Assembly (NCBI GenBank): GCA_965240325.2
Contig: OZ251251.1
Location: 907,389-971,388, forward strand
Direction of reading: 5' to 3'
DNA from: Rebecca billardiae RCC1528
Taxonomy: Eukaryota > Haptophyta
Length of the DNA stretch: 64,000 nt
The translations under genes were made by a program, and so were the position numbers. Below are positions 54,362-64,000 of this stretch, piece after piece (within the stretch, counting starts at the first letter, position 1; every line of letters begins with the position of its first letter). A model generated the notes under the pieces. It was not told where the DNA came from. It searched no databases and saw nothing but the letters and a program-made list of their open reading frames with translations.

Positions 54362-57300
54362 CAGCTGCCCCCGCCCCCGCGCCCCCATCTTCCACCTCGG
54401 CCGAGCTGACTCCAGTGCGCGCCGTCAAGGCCGCGAGCGGCCTACGGGCCGAGCTGCGGCATGCCGCTGGTCGCGCACGCACCTCACGTCGAAGGCGCGG
54501 CCGCCCCTTACAGGGACGCGTGCACGTGGCGATCGAGACGAGCACACCCCAGCGCGGTCAGCGCGGGTCGGCAGTGGCGAGCAGCAGAAGCGCAGTCTCT
54601 ATGTTGGACGGCCGCGCACGCCGCCGGGCCGAGCTCTGCGCGCAGACTTGGCAGCTGTTCGCGCGTTGCTGACGGGTACCGCGCACTGTGCGGCGTCGTG
54701 CAAGCGACGGAAACGCGAGTGCATCCCCCCAGCACGCGCGCTCGACCGCTCGGCCGTGCACCCGCGCGGCCGCGCGCGGCCGGCTGCGTTTGCGTGGCAG
54801 CGCGGCCGAGCGAGGGGAGTGGCGGTGCGCCCGCGCCGCCGCGCACTGTCGCGATGGCAGCGCGTGGGACGTGGTGAGCTGGCCGAGGCGCTCCGGGCGC
54901 GTGCTTCGACGGCGCGTGGATCCTCTCGCGCACCACTGGGCCGCCGTGCGCGCGCACGCGACGCGCACGAGAGCCGCCCTCCGGCGGACGGCCGGGAAGC
55001 GGCGCCGCCATGCTGGCTTCCGAGGCCCAGTTGACTTTTCCCTGAATTCCCTCGCATGGAATATCGGCGTTGGTAATAATCTTTTTTTCGCGACGTCACC
55101 GACGACCGTTGGTCGCGGCTGCGCGCGAATCAGCATGGCCTCTCCCCGCGAGTCTGCATCCCGCGGCGCTAGATGGGCGCGAGCCCGCGTCGGACGAGGC
55201 GGTCGTGCGCCTGGAGGCGCGTACGTGGAGCGCCGTATCCGCCCCTGCGCCTCGCACGAGCCCAAGGTGGGTATCTGTCCCAGCCCAGTCTCGCACTCGC
55301 CATCCGACCTGCCTCCGGCGAGCGGCGCGGGCCGTCCGATAGCCGCGCCGGGCGGTTTGGGGAGGCAGGCGGCGATGGCGGGCGTCTATCGACGAGCCTT
55401 GGCTGCGTCGGGCGCACATCGTCGAGTCAGCAGCCCACCGCCCGCGCCCGCGCCCGCCGCCTAATTGGTCTCTGTCGCAGCGCGGCCTGCGAGTGTCCCG
55501 CGGACCACTCAGCAACTGCAGCCGAGAGAGGTCTCTGCTAAACCTGCAGCTGGCTTGCGCCGTTGTGGCTGGCTAGGTGCTGTTGCGCTTTGCGTGGCGC
55601 AGCACGGCATGGCTGTGCGCGGGCAGTCGGGCCACTCGGACGGCCGAATTGGTGGGTGAACGGGCCACGCCCGCGAGGGCATCACAGCGTGCAGAAGGGC
55701 TGCCGCGCCGAGCGGCGCTTCACGGCTGCCAATTGCGCGGCTCTTGCGCGGTGGGCCGTGTGTGCGCCCCACCGCGCACGCTCCTGCGGCGCCGAGGCTG
55801 CCACTCCGCGCCCGAGCAGATCGCGCGGCGCGCGCTGCGGCGCCTGCCGGGTGCTGCTGCTGTGGCAGCTACCGCCGAGCGCTGCTGGCTGGGCCGCGCC
55901 GGAGAGGCGGGCCGCGCGGCCGGGCGCTGCGGATGTGGAGCGCCGCAGCCGGCCCAGCGCCTCGCACCGGTCGATGCTGCCCCCGCCCCGGCCCCCCGTC
56001 TTACCCTCCGTCAAGCCTGCGCCTGGTGGGCCGCGTAGTGAGCGTGGCAAGCGTCAGGGCGCTCCTCATCGCGCGCGAGCGCCAGCTCATCTGCCGGCAC
56101 GGCCGTCCCACTGCGGTGCGGCTGGGTGCGCGCGCGCCTCGCGTCGATGGAGCGGGCTCGGCTTGCAGCGGCAGCCGAGACGAGCACTGTCGAAGCACCG
56201 TCGAGCGCGATCATCGCCGCGGCGAGCAGCGGTCGTGGCTGGCGCAACACGCCGGCCCAACCCGCCCCCGCCCCCCCCTTGCGCCCCCATCCTCCACCTC
56301 GTCCGAGCTGCCTCCACTGCGCGCCATCACGGCTGCGCTGCGCACGCACGCGCCTCGCTTCGAGGGAGCGGCCGTCCCTTGCCGTGGTGCGTGGCGGTCG
56401 AGACGAGCGCACACTCCGGCGCCCATGATCACCGCGGGTCGGCGGTGGCGAGCAGGAGTCGCGCAGCCTTTATTTTCAACAGCCGCGCGCGCGCCGCGAC
56501 CGAGCTCTGCGCGCAGACTTGGCAGCTGTTCACGCGTGGCTGGCGGGCACCACGCCCTGCGCGGCGTCGTGCGTGCGAGTGGCGGAGACGCGAGTGCATC
56601 CCCACAGCAAGCGCGCTCGGCCGCTCGGCCGTGCGCTCGCGCGGCCGCGCGCAGCCGGCAGCGTTTGCTTTCAGCGCGGGCCGAGCGAGCGGGCAGTGCG
56701 CTCGCGTCGGGGGCGCAGTCGCAAGGGCTACGGGTGGGGCGGTGCGAGCCGGAGGGGGTGCACCGAGCGCATGGTGCTCGGCGGCGCGTGGCCCCTCTCT
56801 CGCACCGCTGAGTTGCGCCGAGTCGGCGTGCGTGCGCGCCGGACAGCACGACGTCCGCCTTGAGTCTTGACCCCGCGAACGCCGAGGCGGAACGAGCGCC
56901 GCCATGCTTGCAGAGGGCTGGTTTTTTTTTTGCGTGGGTCGTCGGGCGGTGCTTTTTTCCCTCGCGCTCCCGAATTCCGTCGCTTGCTTGTTCGCGAATC
57001 AGCATGGCAGCCCGAGTTCTCCGCGGGGTGGGTCTCACTTTGCAGGCAACGGCGGGAGGTGCCGGCGGGTCAGCCACGCGCGCACGCGCGTATGCGTGCT
57101 CCTCGTCCGCTACGCGCGCGTGCGCGCTCACTGCCTCGGCGCAGGCGTAGCTGCGCGCCGCGTGGCGGCTCGCGACCGCCGGGCGTCGCGGCTCGGGCCG
57201 CAGCGGCCTGGCAGGCGAGGCTCGCGCCGACGAGCAGCAGCCTGCGCACTGCGGTTTCGCGCGGGGTGCGTGCTGCGCGCTTGGACTTTCCTCTTGCCCG

Positions 57301-58590
57301 CGACTGCACGCACGCTCTGCGACGCGCATGCCGCTGCGCGGCGTGGCGGCTCTCCGAGGCTGCGTTGGGCGTCGGACGGCGGCGCGGCCGCGCGCCGGGG
57401 GCGACGCGCGCATGGCACTCCACTGCCGTCCGAGCGCCTCGCACCGTTTGAAGCTGCCCCCGCCCCGCCCCCCCCCCCCATCTTTCACCTCGTCCAACCT
57501 GACCCCGGTGGGCGGCAACTGCTGAATGCAGCGCTGCTCGCGCGCACGCCGCGCCGGCGGACTTGTGCGCTTGCCCCCTGTGATGTGCTGGCTGCGGCCG
57601 CGCGTCGAAGCTCGCGCCGGCTCGAGTGCGTTCGAGTGCTTGCCCGGTGCGTGCGCCCGGTGCGGGCCCGGAGCGGCCAACGCGCCCACTCCGCGGCGCA
57701 ACGCACCGCCGCGCACCCCAACGCATCGCCGCTGCTCTCGCGCGAGGCCGGGGTGGGGTGCGCCCGCTGCCGCGCCCAGCTGCCGAGCAGGGGCCACGGG
57801 CTGAGGGCAGCGGCCGCGCGCCGCCGCTGTGCTCGCTCCGGCGGGCCACGAGCGCCCGCTCCTGCGATCGAACCTCGCGCTTCGACCGGCCCGACCAATA
57901 TTATTCTGAACGTACGATCAGCCGCCGCGTGCAGACCCGCGGACCGCGTGCGAGCGAGCGCCGGGCTAGGTTAGCGCGCCGAGGGCGCGCGCGGCGGAGG
58001 CGCCGCGCCGCGCCGCGCCGCGCCGAGCGGGCGCAGCTCCTGCCGGCGCCCGTGCGCGCGGCGCCGCGCGCGGCGCCAAGCTCCCTCCGCCGCCGACGGC
58101 GCGCCGCCGTCCGCGCGTCCGCGCAGAAGCTACTTGCGCACCGCGCGACTGGACGCTCGAGGTGCGTGCGCACACGGCCGGCCGGGCGTGCCCGCCGAGC
58201 ACGTGGCGCCGCGTGGTGCACATGGCGCCTAGGTTCGAGCAGCGCGTCGGCCTGCTTCGGCGCGGTGCTGAGCGCGGCCCCCTGCAACGACGTGGCGTCC
58301 GCGTGTGTTTCGCCGTTCCTCCTCGGCGGATCATGCGGCATAGGAGTAACCGCGCTGATTAGTGGTACCCTCGGAACAGTTGGAGGGGTACGCGTACTGA
58401 TACATATTGATCAGCGCCGGTTCGCAGCCGTCGTTACTCGTTAGCGATCGACCATTATTGGTCAGCTTCGTCGCGGGTGCTCCCGCGACCCGCGACGCGC
58501 GTGCAGGCCAAACTTTGCCAATCTTGTTTCGTCAAGTGCCGTGCGCGCAGCCGACGGCGGCGTTCGCGCGCGGCTGGCTGAGCACCGAGG
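54362..58590. repeat. segmental duplication, copy 2 (partner 45736-49540)
   Basis: Copy 2 keeps order and orientation. At its right end it carries CCGACGGCGGCG where copy 1 has CCGATGGCGGCG, so the candidate start codon at 49489 is absent here. Confidence 0.85.
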
Positions 58591-58756
58591 CTGACAGGTG
58601 GGGCGTGGCGTCAGGCCCCTCAGAGGCGCGCCCCAGCGTGCACACCTTGCCCGCCAGCCCAACTGCCACATGCACGGGGCGCGGCTGAGTGCTGCGGCCG
58701 ACGCGCGGGCGCTGGGGGCGTCGGCTGACGGCACGCGCCGAAGCACTGCGGACGTT

Positions 58757-59420
58757 CACGTCGGCCGATGCACCGCGTACGGCCTCTGGGTCCGCCGCTG
58801 AGGGCCACGGTACCCGCTCGGCCTGCCGTGTGCCACTGGCGCGGCGCCGCCCGCCCGCGTCAGTCACTTCAGGCGCGGCTCCAACCAGCCGTGAAGCGCC
58901 ACGCTGTGGCGGCCCACCAGGCCGGTAATTGGGAGTGTCCTCGCGGTTGCGGCTCGCCCGGGGGTCTCTGCGGCCGGTCACGTCGGCCGATGCCCCACGT
59001 ACTGGCTCTGGGGCCGTCGCTGAGGGCCACCGCACCAGCTCTGCCCGCCGTGTGCCACTGAGTCTGACCTAGCTCGGCGCCCGCGGGCGCGGCTCCAACC
59101 AGCCGCGACGCGCACGCTGTGGCGGCCCATCAGGCCGGTAATTGGGAGTGTCCTCGCGGTTGCGGCTCGCCCGGGGGTCTCTGCGGCCGGCCACGTCGGC
59201 CGATGCCCCGTGTACTGGCTCTGGGTCCGTCGCTGAGGGCCACCGTACCCGCTCGGCCTGCCATGCGCCGCACTGCCGCGAGCCCTGCCCGCCGCGGCTC
59301 CAGTCGTCAGCAGCGGATCTCACATTGTGGCGGGCCACCACGCTGGTCTTTGGGAGTGCCCTCGCGGTTGCCACTCACTCGGGGTCTCGTCCAAGTGCGC
59401 CGCGCACGTACGGCCCGGCC
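58757..59420. repeat. 213-222-bp tandem repeat, three units plus a degenerate one
   Basis: CACGTCGGCCGATGC begins at 58757, 58979 and 59192. Each unit also has GGCCGGTAATTGGGAGTGTC and CTCGCGGTTGCGGCTCGCCC upstream. A fourth, worn unit is at about 59,335-59,420. Confidence 0.85.
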
Positions 59421-60657
59421 CGGTAGCGCTGATCCGCTGCCTCAATCGCCTCCCGAGCCGGTCCGACAGCACCCGGAGGCGCGCCGGGCCGCCAAACGGC
59501 CACACGTGAGCGCTGCGCACGGGTTTGCCGACCCAGCGCCTCGCACCGGTCGAAGCTGCCTTCGCGCCGGGCCCCCATCGTCCACCTCGTCTTCTCTGGC
59601 TCCGGTGAGCAGCAGCTGAGGAATGCCCAGCATACGCCCTTGCTGCCCTTGCGCAGGTGCTGGCGGTCGACTGGCGTCACGCTCGGCGCATGTGAAGCGA
59701 GGGGTTGGCGTGCGGCACTGGCGCGTTACACCGAGATGGGCCGACCCACGCGCGCCCACGCCCGCGCTGCCTGCCGCACCGGCCGGATGCACCGCTCGTG
59801 CGTTGCCATGCTCGACGGCCGCGGCGGCTGGCGGACCGGTGCGGGCTGTCGCGTGCGCGCGCGCGCGCTCGGCGCGGCGCCCTTGGCGGGCGGGCGGCGG
59901 GCGCAGGAGTGTGCGATGGAGTGGCTGCGCCGCTCCCGCGCCACTGCGCGGGGCCGCGTGCGCGCGCTCGCGCGCAGCACGCTCTCTCCTCGTCAGCGTG
60001 CGCACTGCTCGATGGGCGTGCGGTCGTGCCCGGCGCGCGGCGCGTGCGTTGGGCGCGGTGGCGCGGGCGGGTGCGCACCGGGCGCCGCGGGCGGTGTGTG
60101 CGTGCGCAGGCCTTCGTGCCCGCGCGACGGCGCGCGCGGTCGACCTGGCATCGCAGGAAGGGGCGATGGCGCATGCAGCCTCGCCCCGCTGTCGAGGCGG
60201 CGCCGCCATCGTCCGCCTGCTCGACGCCTTTTCCAGGCCGCGCATTTCGCGACGCCCCATTTGGGTTCTTAGTTTCTCGCCAAGATGGCCGACGGCCGCA
60301 CGGGCGCACGAGCACGTCGCCTCGCCGCAGCGACGGGCGCGGCAAGAGGGCGCGAGGGCGCGCTGCGCGGCGGGCACGCGGCGTGCAGCGGTATGCGTGG
60401 TGTCCAGCTCATCGCGTGCTGGCGCGCACGCTGCAGTTGCGAAGGCGCGGCCGCGGCGACGGCTCGCGGTCGGCAGGCGTCGCGTTCGCGTGTTGCGGCC
60501 GCGCGTGAAGCGGGCCGGCGCGCGGCCGGCGCACCGCGGGCTGGCGCGGAGCACACTGTCACACGCAGACGGCCAGTGGCGTGCACGCGCGCGCGCGCGC
60601 TGGCTGCCACGCCGGCCAGGGGCGCCGCGCGCATGTTGCCACGCGCGACGGCCCAGT

Positions 60658-60685
<28 letters not shown>
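60658..60685 (+). repeat. G28 homopolymer
   Basis: 28 consecutive G in the zone-D copy at 60.4-60.7 kb. The duplicate at 44,330 has only short G runs. It could form a G-quadruplex or be a sequencing artefact in length. Confidence 0.9.
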
Positions 60686-60688
<3 letters not shown>

Positions 60689-60904
60689 TCGCCCGTCGCG
60701 CGCGCGCGCCGCGCGCCGCGGACGGGCGGGCGGCGTGCGCACGCGCGCGCGTGCTCGCAAAACCAGCGTGTGGGCGAGCGGGCGGCTGCTCTGCTCCAGG
60801 CTCGCAGGTGGTGGCAAGAGCGCAATGCCCAGAGCGTGGGCAGCACGACGCCAGGCGTGGTGGCTCCGGCCGTGGTAGGCAGGCGGGCCAGCGGCCAGCG
60901 CTAG

Positions 60905-62815
60905 CACGCGGCCCCGCGGCGCAACTTAGCGACGAGCGATGCATGTAATCCACGATCAGGGTGGGTTGGACGGGTGAGCGCAGCCCGAGCGGCGGAGGCC
61001 TCGCCGCACGCCGGCTGTAGCAGCAGCGTTGCTTCCGCGAGCCGCCTCAGCCTGTCAGAAGCAGCTGACGACCGGCCGGGCCCGCGGCCGTCGGCTGCGG
61101 GCGGCTCGCACGAGCCCAAGCGGCGCAACTTAGCGACGAGCGAGGCATCTAATCCAAGATCGGGGTGGGTTGGACGGGTGAGCGCAGCCTGAGTGGCGGA
61201 GGCCTCGCCCCAGGCCGGCTGTAGCAGCAGCGGCGCTTCCGCGAGCCGCCGGAGTCAGTCAAGGAGCAGCTGACGACCCGCCGGGCCCGCAGCCGTCGGC
61301 TGCGGGCGGCTCGCACGAGCCCAAGCGGCGCAACTTAGCGACGAGCGAGGCATCTAATCCAAGATCGGGGTGGGTTGGACCTGTGAGCGCAGCCTGAGCG
61401 GCGGAGGCCCCGTCTCAAGCCGGCTGGAGCAGCAGCGGCGCTTCCGCGAGCCGCCTCAGCCTGTCAAAAGCAGCTGACGACCGGCCGGGCCCGCGGCCGT
61501 CGGCTGCGGGCTGCTGGCACGTGGCGAAGCGGTGGAACTTAGCGACGAGCGATGCATCTAATCCAAGATCGGGGTGGGTTGGACGGGTGAGCCCAGCCTG
61601 AGTGGTGGAGGCCTCGCCCCAGGCTGGCTGTAGCAGCAGCGGCGCTTCCGCGAGCCGCCTGAGCCTGTCAAAAGCAGCTGACGACCGGCCGGGCCCGCGG
61701 CCGTCGGCTGCGGGCGGCTCGCACGAGCCCAAGCGGCGCAACTTAGCGACGAGCGATGCATCTAATCCAAGATCGGGGTGGGTTGGACGGGTGAGCGCAG
61801 CCTGAGCGGCGGAGGCCTCGCCGCACGCCGGCTGTAGCAGCAGCGGCGCTTCCGCGAGCCGCCTGAGCCTGTCAAAAGCAGCTGACGACCGGCCGGGCCC
61901 GCGGCCGTCGGCTGCGGGCGGCTCGCACGAGCCCAAGCGGCGCAACTTAGCGACGAGCGATGCATCTAATCCAAGATCGGGGTGGGTTGGACGGGTGAGC
62001 GCAGCCTGAGCGGCGGAGGCCCCGTCTCAAGCCGGCTGTAGCAGCAGCGGCGCTTCCGCGAGCCGCCTGAGCCTGTCAAAAGCAGCTGACGACCGGCCGG
62101 GCCCGCGGCCGTCGGCTGCGGGCGGCTCGCACGAGCCCAAGCGGCGGCAACTTAGCGACGAGCGATGCATCTAATCCAAGATCGGGGTGGGTTGGACGGG
62201 TGAGCGCAGCCTGAGCGGCGGAGGCCTCGCCCCAGGCTGGCTGTAGCAGCAGCGGCGCTTCCGCGAGCCGCCGGAGTCAGTCAAGGAGCAGCTGACGACC
62301 CGCCGGGCCCGCGGCCGTCGGCTGCGGGCGGCTCGCACGAGTCCAAGCGGCGCAACTTAGCGACGAGCGATGCATCTAATCCAAGATCGGGATGGGTTGG
62401 ACGGGTGAGCGCAGCCTGAGCGGCGGAGGCCTCGCCCCAGGCTGGCTGTAGCAGCAGCGGCGCTTCCGCGAGCCGCCGGAGTCAGTCAAGGAGCAGCTGA
62501 CGACCGGCCGGGCCCGCGGCCGTCGGCTGCGGGCGGCTCGCACGAGCCCAAGCGGCGCAACTTAGCGACGAGCGATGCATCTAATCCAAGATCGGGGTGG
62601 GTTGGGCAGGCGAGCGCAGCCTGAGTGGCGGAGGCCTCGCCCCAGGCCGGCTGGAGCAGCAGCGGCGATTCTGAGAGCCGCCGGAGTCGGCCAGAAGCAG
62701 CTGACGACCGGCCGGGCCCTTAGCGACGAGCGATGCATCTAATCCAAGATCGGGGTGGGTTGGACGGGTGAGCGCAGCCTGAGCGGCGGAGGCCTCGCCC
62801 CGCGCCGGCTGTAGA
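60905..62815 (+). repeat. subtelomeric satellite, nine 204-205-bp units plus a truncated unit
   Basis: CTTAGCGACGAGCGA recurs at 60925, 61129, 61334, 61538, 61742, 61946, 62151, 62356, 62561 and 62719. Spacing is 204 or 205 bp, except the last interval of 158 bp, where an internal part is deleted. Units carry GATGCATCTAATCCAAGATC and GGTGGGTTGGACGGGTGAGC. Open frames within it are by-products of the repeat. Confidence 0.97.
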
Positions 62816-62823
62816 AGTATGTT

Positions 62824-62934
62824 TTCTCGAGATTGACCGAGCCAAATTCTCTCAAAATTGGAGGGCCCTTAGCCCTTCCCATTTCCATGGCAGAGCCCAA
62901 GTCTCGTTGAAATCAGTTCGGTCAATCTCGAGAA
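62824..62934. mobile_element. 111-bp element with 17-bp terminal inverted repeats
   Basis: TTCTCGAGATTGACCGA (62824-62840) is exactly inverted as TCGGTCAATCTCGAGAA (62918-62934). The interior is AT-rich, unlike everything around it, and holds a GGGCCC palindrome. It sits between satellite and telomere-like repeats and carries no gene. MITE-like in form; a structured boundary element is an alternative. No clear target-site duplication was found. Confidence 0.6.
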
Positions 62935-62956
62935 ATTCTCATTTTAGTACTGGCGA

Positions 62957-63233
62957 CCCTAACCACCACCCTAACCCTAACCCTTACCTGCGCCCTAACC
63001 CTTACCTGCGCCCTAACCCTTACCTGCGCCCTAACCCTTACCTGCGCCCTAACCCTTACCTGCGCCCTAACCCTTACCTGCGCCCTAACCCTTACCTGCA
63101 CCCTAACCCTTACCTGCGCCCTAACCCTTACCTGCGCCCTAACCCTTACCTGCGCCCTAACCCTTACCTGCGCCCTAACCCTTACCTGCGCCCTAACCCT
63201 TACCTGCGCCCTAACCCTCACCCTCACCCTCAC
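62957..63233 (-). repeat. inverted-orientation telomere-variant array, 18-bp unit
   Basis: Thirteen units of CCTGCGCCCTAACCCTTA with 18-bp phasing (62987 to 63203), framed by plain CCCTAACCCTAACCC and CCCTCACCCTCACCCTCAC. The plus strand here is C-rich, so TTAGGG-type repeats point leftwards, opposite to the terminal array. One unit has CCTGCA. Confidence 0.95.
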
Positions 63234-63395
63234 ATTGTACATTTGGAATGTAAATTGTACATTTGGGGTGCAGTACATTGTACATTCGGAAATGTACATT
63301 GTACATTCGGAATGTACATTGTACATTCGGAAATGCACATTGTACATTCGGAAATGTACATTGTACATTTTGAATGTACTACATTGTACATTCGG
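63234..63395. repeat. ATTGTACATTCGGAAATGTAC array
   Basis: About eight diverged units of 16-21 bp built on the palindrome TGTACA, joining the C-rich and G-rich telomere-like arrays. Lower GC than the flanks. Confidence 0.9.
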
Positions 63396-64000
63396 TTAGG
63401 GTTAGGGTTAGGGTTAGGGTTAGGGTTAGGGGTAGGGGTAGGGTTAGGGGTTAGGGGTTAGGGTTAGGGTTAGGGTTAGGGTTAGGGTTAGGGTTAGGGT
63501 TAGGGTTAGGGTTAGGGTTAGGTTAGGGTTAGGGTTAGGGTTAGGGTTAGGGTTAGGGTTAGGGTTAGGGTTAGGGTTAGGGTTAGGGTTAGGGTTAGGG
63601 TTGGGTTAGGTGGGTTAGGTTAGGGTTAGGTAGGTTAGGGTTAGGGTAGGTTAGGGTAGGTTAGGGTTAGGGTTAGGGTTAGGGGGTAGGGGTTAGGTTA
63701 GGGTTAGGGGTTAGGGTTAGGGTTAGGGTAGGGTTAGGTTGGGGGTAGGGTTAGGGTTAGGGTTAGGGTTAGGGTTAGGGTTTAGGTTAGGGTTAGGGTT
63801 AGGGTTAGGGTTTAGGGTAGGGTTAGGGTAGGGTTAGGGTTAGGGTTAGGGTTAGGGTTAGGGTGGGGTTAGGGGTTAGGGGGTTAGGGTTAGGTTTAGG
63901 GTTAGGGTTAGGGTTAGGTGGTTAGGGTTAGGGTTAGGGTTAGGGTTAGGGTTAGGGTGTAGGGTTAGGGTTAGGGTTAGGGTTAGGGTTAGGGTTAGGG
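63396..64000 (+). repeat. terminal TTAGGG telomeric array
   Basis: 605 bp of TTAGGG repeats to the right edge, with variant units scattered through it (TTTAGGG, TTAGGGG, TTAGG, TTGGG, TAGGG). The G-rich strand runs 5'->3' outwards, as at a right chromosome end. Variants are densest at 63,600-63,740; degenerate proximal telomere repeats or long-read errors could both explain them. Confidence 0.97.

Larger units (their letters stand above)
42370..59610 (+). repeat. recurrent GC-rich core element, 13 copies
   Basis: Consensus of the type GCCCCCATCTTCCACCTCGT, preceded by CCCCGCCCCG. Copies lie near 42381, 43170, 45755, 46940, 47235, 48385, 50940, 52030, 54375, 55990, 56285, 57465 and 59570, all in one orientation. 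Four copies (43170, 48385, 57465, 59570) run on into GACTCCGGTGAGC or close variants, which resembles a splice donor. Plus-strand peptides such as PPIFHLVLPDS recur with it. Confidence 0.75.
43857..60287. repeat. recurrent AT-richer spacer flanked by divergent ATGs, 8 copies
   Basis: A 75-123-nt lower-GC spacer is bounded on the left by GCCAT (a minus-strand ATGGC) and on the right by ATGGC. Left cat / right ATG coordinates: 43857/43954, 44706/44798, 46361/46463, 47835/47917, 50210/50299, 55009/55135, 56903/57004, 60207/60285. Four copies share AATCAGCATGGC or GATTCAGCATGGC at the right edge. The geometry is that of a bidirectional promoter or a very short-ended mobile element. Frames open from both ATGs in several copies but are low-complexity. 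Confidence 0.6.
42060..60900. repeat. subtelomeric mosaic of diverged segmental duplications
   Basis: Almost every stretch has one or more diverged copies elsewhere in the zone. Examples: about 42,090-42,440, 46,690-47,000, 50,690-51,000 and 55,720-56,045; about 45,080-45,760, 51,385-52,030 and 53,740-54,380; about 44,110-44,340, 53,500-53,740 and 60,435-60,660; about 43,130-44,050 and 59,530-60,400. Long open frames on both strands are Arg/Ala/Gly/Pro-rich and shared only because the DNA is duplicated. No reverse transcriptase, integrase or transposase motif was seen. Confidence 0.85.

Noticed and set aside
42060-60900. Long Arg/Ala/Gly/Pro frames (up to 543 codons) as a protein family
   Set aside because: Found on both strands at once in GC-rich DNA and shared only where the DNA is duplicated; no conserved domain, and no RT/integrase/transposase motifs.
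62907-63461. 184-codon frame with NPYLRP repeats
   Set aside because: Translation of the 18-bp telomere-variant array.

Overview
The window is the right end of a nuclear eukaryotic chromosome. It is very GC-rich. It holds spliced genes with short GT..AG introns (about 80-190 nt) and ends in about 600 bases of TTAGGG telomeric repeat running 5'->3' towards the right edge, as expected of a right terminus. The gene set (tRNA 2'-phosphotransferase, COQ9, VID27-like, DUF1764, ZIP transporter, TBC1D31, thioredoxin-fold protein, a betaine-lipid-synthase relic) suggests a flagellated alga. Extreme GC, TTAGGG ends and betaine-lipid relics fit a haptophyte, perhaps a pavlovophyte; this assignment is inference.

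Layout. 1-454: 3' end of an unidentified gene. 454-2660: gene-poor DNA with (AT)n tracts. 2667-4744 (-): two-exon coiled-coil protein. 5914-7536 (-): Tpt1 RNA 2'-phosphotransferase fused to a 2H phosphoesterase. 7834-8454 (+): small AT-hook-like gene sharing its C-terminal tail with the TBC1D31 gene 30 kb away. 9084-10421 (-): putative secreted protein. 10623-11728: a near-perfect inverted repeat between two divergent genes. 11812-21108 (+): giant low-complexity protein with GAF-like stretches. 21603-22739 (+): ZIP metal transporter. 23122-24309 (+): secreted TylF-like methyltransferase. 24925-25416 (-) and 25634-27092 (+): divergent DUF1764 / VID27-like pair. 28.1-29.1 kb: two decayed genes. 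30853-31319 (-): thioredoxin-fold protein with an altered active site. 31763-32642 (-) and 32785-33609 (+): divergent COQ9 / ARM-like pair. 33932-38885 (+): TBC1D31 homologue. 40432-41751 (-): unidentified coiled-coil protein.

From about 42.06 kb the sequence becomes a subtelomeric mosaic of diverged segmental duplications (to about 60.9 kb), with one multi-exon acidic gene or gene remnant embedded at 52.2-53.3 kb. Two recurrent landmarks organise it: a GC-rich core found 13 times, and AT-richer spacers flanked by divergent ATGs found 8 times. Six core-spacer pairs share a spacing of about 600-685 bp. Then come nine 204-205-bp satellite copies, a 111-bp element with perfect 17-bp terminal inverted repeats, an 18-bp telomere-like array in the OPPOSITE (C-rich) orientation, a TGTACATT array and the terminal TTAGGG array.

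The unique part looks like ordinary housekeeping and ciliary/flagellar gene space with frequent divergent promoters. Most introns begin GTGCG(C/T). Exon joins below were chosen by canonical GT..AG ends plus matching codon phase and have not been tested against transcripts.
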